A DNA stretch of 21,218 bases. It comes from Lachnospiraceae bacterium UBA3802 (lineage in GTDB: Bacteria > Bacillota > Clostridia > Lachnospirales > Lachnospiraceae). Under the pieces are notes generated by a model. It ran no database searches. It saw only the letters and a list, made by a program, of their open reading frames with translations, and had not been told where the DNA came from. This document shows, one piece after another, positions 18,401 through 21,218 of this stretch. The stretch covers positions 1 through 21,218 of the forward strand of contig DFEM01000111.1 of the NCBI GenBank assembly GCA_002369155.1, given 5' to 3'. The position numbers and the translations under genes were made by a program. How positions within the stretch are numbered: position 1 is the stretch's first letter; the number at the start of each line of letters is the position of its first letter.

Positions 18401-19361
18401 CTCTCGTCATACCGGTGGAGTTTAATATCTCTTCGTCAGTGCCATTGGCCAAAAGATTCTGATACATGATTAACATGTTGTTCTGCTCTCTGTAAGAATT
18501 GGCCAGCTTGTTGTATTCATTTATAGCATTAACGGCACGCTCAAGAATGGGCTTAATCATCTTCATTGTGGCAAGATTTGTTTCAATCGTTGCTTCTCCG
18601 ACATAAGCCTGAATCTTTCCGTTAACGATCTCGTTTGCACCTTTGGATAGTTCCTTGGCAAGCTTGTCCTGACCGTCTTTTAATGCTTTTTCACCGTCTT
18701 CGATCTGCTCTTTTGCATCATCGATTTCGCTTTGAGCATCGGCAAATCCGCCTTCGATTTCTTTTATGACATCATTATTTATCTTTTTAATCTTATCTTC
18801 ATCAAGCGTAATCTCGACTTTCTCTTCAATGCTTCCTATGGTTGATACACTTGCAACACCTTCTACACTTTCAAGATAAGGAACGATTGTCGAATCAACA
18901 TAGTCGGATATTTCCACCTGTGTCATGCCTTCAACATCCGCACTCGCAACCATAATGGGCAGCATGGAAGGATCCAGTTTCATTATCAAGGGACTTGCAA
19001 CTCCGCTCGGGAAAGAACCCGAAACCTGATCGAGTTTCTGCTGCATTTCGATAACAATGGAATCCATGTTTGAACTTTGCTCATACTCGAGTATTACCAA
19101 TGAATAGTTGTTATACGACATGGATTGAATCGTACTGATATTGGACGTGGTAGCCATTTGCGCTTCGACCGGCGCCGTGACATTTCTTTCCACTTCCTCG
19201 GGACTCGCACCCGGATAAGCTGTAATTACCACAACATATGGCAGATTCATGTCCGGAAGAAGATCCGCAGTCATTCTCGTAATGCTCACCGCTCCGAGAA
19301 CTATGACCAGTATTACTCCTACAAGAACTGTATATGGTTTTCTGACACTGTACTTTGACAT
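15405..19361 (-). CDS. RND family (HAE1-type) efflux transporter with coiled-coil insertion
   Basis: Proton-driven exporter of the AcrB/HAE1 superfamily, in the cytoplasmic membrane. TM1 is about 11-30 and TM2-TM6 and TM8-TM12 form two groups (about 600-745 and 1118-1275). TM4 has GMLVDNSIVVIEN (660-672), where Asp665-Asn666 corresponds to the Asp pair of AcrB, and TM10 has IIVNNGIVMVDY. The porter-domain pieces LDEDKI (187-192), SMPAGYIEQ and IRVKDVATVE are recognisable. With 1318 residues it is about 250-270 longer than typical. The extra part, about 195-456, holds two long heptad-rich helices (about 200-250 and 421-456) around a mostly helical region. It falls at the start of the segment that forms the TolC-docking domain in AcrB. 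The ATG follows AGGAG. The substrate is unknown; it could be a drug, lipid or peptide. Confidence 0.93.
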   Translation of the reverse strand: MSKYSVRKPYTVLVGVILVIVLGAVSITRMTADLLPDMNLPYVVVITAYPGASPEEVERNVTAPVEAQMATTSNISTIQSMSYNNYSLVILEYEQSSNMDSIVIEMQQKLDQVSGSFPSGVASPLIMKLDPSMLPIMVASADVEGMTQVEISDYVDSTIVPYLESVEGVASVSTIGSIEEKVEITLDEDKIKKINNDVIKEIEGGFADAQSEIDDAKEQIEDGEKALKDGQDKLAKELSKGANEIVNGKIQAYVGEATIETNLATMKMIKPILERAVNAINEYNKLANSYREQNNMLIMYQNLLANGTDEEILNSTGMTREQLAALVAQLSTNAPAIEPSKEDTQAMLDYLKNSGVNLEALGITSDTGDMQSLSAQLSNALAQVNQSIVTMEAAKEPLAEGKITLDDAYKKLNEGLINGILEISKASSEIANGKAALEQGQAELDSAKEDALKQADISQIVTAEMLGNLILAQDFSMPAGYIEQDAKQYMISVGDSVNTVDDLSNMVLLDLGLDSIEPIRVKDVATVEVVNNANESYSKINGNPAVMLSIEKQTGYSTGDVTDRLLDKFKQIEEEKEGLNMAVLMNQGVYIDIVVSSVLQNMLIGAALAIIILIIFLKDFKSTFIIGCSIPLSVIFAIVLMYFSHITLNIISLSGLALGIGMLVDNSIVVIENIYRLRKEGVTIKKAAAEGARGVGGAITSSTLTTVCVFAPIVFSKGITKQIFVDMALTVAYTLGASLIVALTFVPAAASMMIKDGEEKETKLFDKIRDGYGVVLRNVLKVKPLVLILAVVLLAVSIFAGFSRGFSFLDMDIEVDQLSMTVSAPEGVDMTEEDMMERCDLVTERIVDIEGIDTIGVMMGGGSVLSMFGSSGGKSATYYILLDENNKRKMKDIEAEILDKTADIDCDVSVTTTSSDTTSMLGSGLTVMVKGRDLEKIREYTKEVVAVMEETPGVVDIDDGLDDTTPCLKIHVDKVKAMEYQMTVAQVFAEVMKAMMPSNATANLSADTKDYDIYVIADEQKDTTLKDIRDLKFTYTDREGKHQSVPLSKIATFEETDTLNVITRDSQTKYISVTAGVDADHNITFVGNDLKNRFKDIDMIDGYSISMSGEDEMILDAMTQILLMLALAVVFIYLIMVAQFQSLLSPFIIMFTIPLAFTGGFFALFVTKNNVSVIGALGFVMLAGIIVNNGIVMVDYINQLRGEGMDKKDAIVESGKARLRPILMTTLTTVISMSTMALGIGGGSAMMQPMAIVMIGGLLYGTLLTLLVVPCLYDIFNSNKSMKVNEYGERVEEEKPSHEEKLKLAINPDDENIGLNIQ

Positions 19362-19412
19362 AAAAAACTCCTGTTTCTATATATAATCTTTTCTTTTTGG
19401 CATATTTTTGTC

Positions 19413-19428
19413 CGTTAAATTTTTAACG
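19413..19428. promoter_or_regulatory. AT-rich palindrome downstream of the RND promoter, candidate operator
   Basis: CGTTAAA and TTTAACG surround a 2-nt centre, so it is a 16-bp palindrome one base away from the GC-rich palindrome at 19430-19445. It lies in the leader between the predicted start of transcription and the ribosome site. It may be a second regulator site or a partial RNA hairpin. Confidence 0.55.
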
Positions 19429-19429
19429 A

Positions 19430-19445
19430 CCGACCGTTCGGTCGG
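19430..19445. promoter_or_regulatory. TetR-type operator candidate
   Basis: CCGACCG and CGGTCGG flank a 2-nt centre. This CCGACCG-type palindrome is a classical shape for TetR-family operators. It begins just after the predicted start of transcription (about 19447) of the RND-TetR operon, where a bound repressor would block initiation. Confidence 0.8.
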
Positions 19446-19453
19446 CACGTACT

Positions 19454-19481
19454 ATAATAACACTTTAAAAAACAATGTCCA
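19454..19481 (-). promoter_or_regulatory. Promoter of the RND-TetR operon
   Basis: On the minus strand: -35 TGGACA (19481-19476), 16-nt spacer, -10 TATTAT (19459-19454). The start of transcription would be near 19447, directly before the operator palindrome. The leader to the RND start codon is about 86 nt. Confidence 0.75.
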
Positions 19482-19584
19482 TTCTTTTTTTTATTTTTCA
19501 CAATTTTTTCGCATATTTTTTGTCTAATTTGTTATGTGTCTCATCAAAAATCGGGTGTAAACAGTTGTAAATACTCTAAACATT

Positions 19585-19612
19585 GAAAAAAGCGCCGGAA
19601 AAACCGACGCTT
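19585..19612 (-). terminator. Intrinsic terminator after the XRE membrane regulator gene
   Basis: A 9-bp stem with one G-U pair (AAGCGTCGG with CCGGCGCTT on the minus strand), 5-nt loop, followed by a run of T (19590-19585). It separates the regulator gene from the RND promoter. Confidence 0.85.
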
Positions 19613-19648
19613 CTTCAACATATATATAAAATTATTATTCTTATTTAA

Positions 19649-20629
19649 TTAATCATCGTTGACAATAACTTTAATTATTCCGATTATTGCCGCATACACT
19701 ACACCTGCAACGGGGAAAATAATTCCTGCCATCTCCCATTTGTTTAAAGCAAGGCCCATCACCAGGAAAAAGGCTACAACCAAACACCAATAAGTTCCGC
19801 TGAGCTTTGATGTAATTCTTCTCTTTTTTCTCTGTTCGGGGGTCAAAATATCTTCTTTGAGCAATTTTGTATATATGCCGTTGATTCTTGATGTATAAAT
19901 GAAGATACCGACACCGCAAGCCACCATTATAAGAAGAAGGGCCAGCATGCAGATTATCAAAAAATCCGCAGCTTCAAGAATACCTGTAACAATAATGCCT
20001 ATCGGGGATAAGATAAAACAAACAACCGCAGTTATTATAAGAGGAATTCTTATTTTATCAAATGAAGCTTTTCCTTCTTTTGCAATGCCGTCCACACCGT
20101 AAAGAGTGTCATAATCTTCATTATCATAAAAATCAAATTCTTTTTCCTTTGATTCAATTGCAATCCAAAGAGCAACTCCTATTGCAATACACATAAACAA
20201 AACCACAAGACCGACAACAGCGGCAACAATATCAGAGAATATATTAAATGAATTGGAAATACCCGCAAGAATAATCAATGTTACCGGGCATAATACAAAA
20301 AGCATTGTGGCAATTACCGCACTGGGTGTATTTTTCTTTACCGTTTTAATAAATCTTTGTGCATCTTCCAGGGATACTTTTCTTACTGTTTCTTCAGAAG
20401 TGTCATTATAAGAAGCATTATCGTTTTCTTCTATTTCATCCTTTAATAAATAATCAGTAGATACTCCGAATATCTCTGCCATCTTAATTATTTTATTAAG
20501 ATCCGGAACCGCCTGAGCACCTTCCCACTTCGACACGGATTGTCTGGAGACCGAAAGCATCTCTGCTAATTCTTCCTGAGACCATCCGTTCTTTTTTCTT
20601 TCATTAATAATCTTATCTGCTAATATCAT
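19649..20629 (-). CDS. XRE-family regulator fused to a six-segment membrane domain
   Basis: Residues 7-61 form an XRE/Cro-type helix-turn-helix: WSQEELAEMLSVSRQSVSKWE and the following DLNKIIKMAEIFGVSTDYLL are typical. A Ser/Asn/Glu linker follows, then six predicted membrane helices at about 102-124, 131-157, 192-217, 222-246, 278-297 and 300-323. A protein that binds DNA while anchored in the membrane suggests direct coupling of membrane state to transcription; this is an inference. The ATG follows AAAGGAAA. The gene has its own promoter and terminator, so it is monocistronic, which fits autoregulation. The only other gene nearby is the RND pump, which it could also control. No ligand can be named. 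Confidence 0.88.
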   Translation of the reverse strand: MILADKIINERKKNGWSQEELAEMLSVSRQSVSKWEGAQAVPDLNKIIKMAEIFGVSTDYLLKDEIEENDNASYNDTSEETVRKVSLEDAQRFIKTVKKNTPSAVIATMLFVLCPVTLIILAGISNSFNIFSDIVAAVVGLVVLFMCIAIGVALWIAIESKEKEFDFYDNEDYDTLYGVDGIAKEGKASFDKIRIPLIITAVVCFILSPIGIIVTGILEAADFLIICMLALLLIMVACGVGIFIYTSRINGIYTKLLKEDILTPEQRKKRRITSKLSGTYWCLVVAFFLVMGLALNKWEMAGIIFPVAGVVYAAIIGIIKVIVNDD

Positions 20630-20726
20630 ATTATTTCCTTTCCGGGATAACCCTTTGAATTTTCAAAAGGCAATTACAGTTTATCTTTTTGCCCTTCGCT
20701 TTACAAGGAAATGATATAAATTTTGA

Positions 20727-20778
20727 CGGTTGCAAACCATAAAGTCGGCTTTTCAATTTGTCAACCGGCGGTTGCAAA
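20727..20778. promoter_or_regulatory. Twin direct repeats flanking the XRE promoter
   Basis: CGGTTGCAAA occurs at 20727-20736 and again at 20769-20778, with starts exactly 42 bp apart. One copy covers the region at and below the -10 box, the other is just upstream of the -35. A 6-bp inverted repeat CAACCG/CGGTTG (20762-20774) overlaps the upstream copy and the -35. They are candidate operators for the regulator encoded just downstream. Confidence 0.6.
20736..20764 (-). promoter_or_regulatory. Promoter of the XRE membrane regulator gene
   Basis: On the minus strand: -35 TTGACA (20764-20759), 17-nt spacer, -10 TATGGT (20741-20736). The leader would be about 100 nt. In the rest of the 284-nt gap between this gene and tRNA-Phe (20765-20877) I see only AT-rich sequence. 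Confidence 0.72.
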
Positions 20779-20877
20779 TGCATAAAATAAGGGATTTTTT
20801 AATGAAAATAAAGAAAATTCGAAAAATAATTTGAAATAAAAGAGACGGATTTCAAAAAAAGGTTTTAATACAAAAAA

Positions 20878-20893
20878 CCGGTCAAATGGCCGG
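20878..20893 (-). terminator. Weak intrinsic terminator after tRNA-Phe
   Basis: CCGGCC and GACCGG pair across a 4-nt loop, with one C-A mismatch in the minus-strand transcript, followed by a run of six T. It lies 20 nt beyond the 3' end of tRNA-Phe. The short stem makes it only a moderate candidate. Confidence 0.55.
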
Positions 20894-20913
20894 ATAAAAA
20901 GACAAATAAAAAA

Positions 20914-20986
<73 letters not shown>

Positions 20987-20990
20987 GTAA

Positions 20991-21063
20991 TAGCGGGGGC
21001 AGGATTTGAACCTGCGACCTCCGGGTTATGAGCCCGACGAGCTACTAGCTGCTCTACCCCGCG
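20991..21063 (-). tRNA. Initiator tRNA-Met (CAU)
   Basis: A 73-nt cloverleaf with anticodon CAT in loop CTCATAA, the three G-C pairs in the anticodon stem (GGG/CCC) typical of initiators, and an unpaired first position: 5' CGCGGGG against 3' CCCCGCT leaves C1 opposite U72. Most bacterial initiators have C1 opposite A72. The D loop reads AGCTAGTA, with A where G18 is usually found. CCA is not encoded. It is cotranscribed with tRNA-Phe. Confidence 0.95.
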
Positions 21064-21083
21064 ATATTTACTTGAGCTTGGTT

Positions 21084-21112
21084 ATGATAGCACAGGAAGA
21101 ACAATAAGTCAA
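21084..21112 (-). promoter_or_regulatory. Promoter of the tRNA operon
   Basis: On the minus strand: -35 TTGACT (21112-21107), 17-nt spacer, -10 TATCAT (21089-21084). Transcription would start near 21077, about 14 nt before the 5' end of the initiator tRNA. The sequence from 21113 to the window end holds no gene I can recognise. Confidence 0.87.
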
Positions 21113-21218
21113 GACTTTTTTGAATTCTTTTTTTCTGTGCCCGGGGAAGTGCTCAAATTGCCGGAAAACATTACTGGAACACAACCAATCTGGGGGTAGA
21201 TGCTGCCGGTTACCGCCC

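Overview
The window looks like chromosomal DNA from a low-to-medium GC Firmicute, most likely Lachnospiraceae (Butyrivibrio/Roseburia-like). This is inferred from the protein families, strong Shine-Dalgarno sites, sigma-A type promoters and the YaaR-HolB-RicT-TrmN6-RsmI gene order. No phage, transposon or CRISPR sequence was seen. Every gene I can support lies on the minus strand, so transcription runs from high to low coordinates.

In transcription order: (1) 21112-20878, a tRNA operon with a good promoter, initiator tRNA-Met(CAU) and tRNA-Phe(GAA) only 4 nt apart. (2) 20764-19585, a solo gene for an XRE-type DNA-binding protein with six membrane segments, with its own promoter, flanking repeats and terminator. 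(3) 19481-14694, an efflux operon: a 1318-residue RND (HAE1-type) transporter with a large coiled-coil insertion, followed by a TetR regulator. Two adjacent palindromes just after the predicted start of transcription are likely operators. (4) 14663-8859, a housekeeping operon from one promoter: DegV, a guanylate-kinase-like P-loop kinase, YaaR, HolB (DNA polymerase III delta prime), RicT/YaaT, TrmN6 and RsmI. It resembles the B. subtilis tmk-yaaQ-yaaR-holB-yaaT-yabA-yabB-yabC block, but with a guanylate-kinase-like gene in the tmk position and no yaaQ, yabA or yazA. (5) 8813-8441, acyl carrier protein as a single-gene unit with a near-consensus promoter and a terminator. (6) 8404-1, a long run probably led by one promoter: a DUF1846 protein, an AIM24/TIGR00266 protein, a membrane diguanylate cyclase, an AlaX-type tRNA editing protein, a glycogen debranching enzyme (GlgX) and, at the window edge, the N-terminal 368 residues of methionyl-tRNA synthetase.

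Most of the window is ordinary housekeeping sequence. The points most worth a second look are the RND coiled-coil insertion at the place where Gram-negative relatives dock TolC, its twin-palindrome control region, the Cys replacement of a zinc-binding His in the AlaX protein, the twin repeats four helical turns apart around the XRE promoter, and the unusual diguanylate cyclase (no I-site, an internal insertion and a charge-segregated tail). I did not find an obviously new multi-gene defence or metabolic system.
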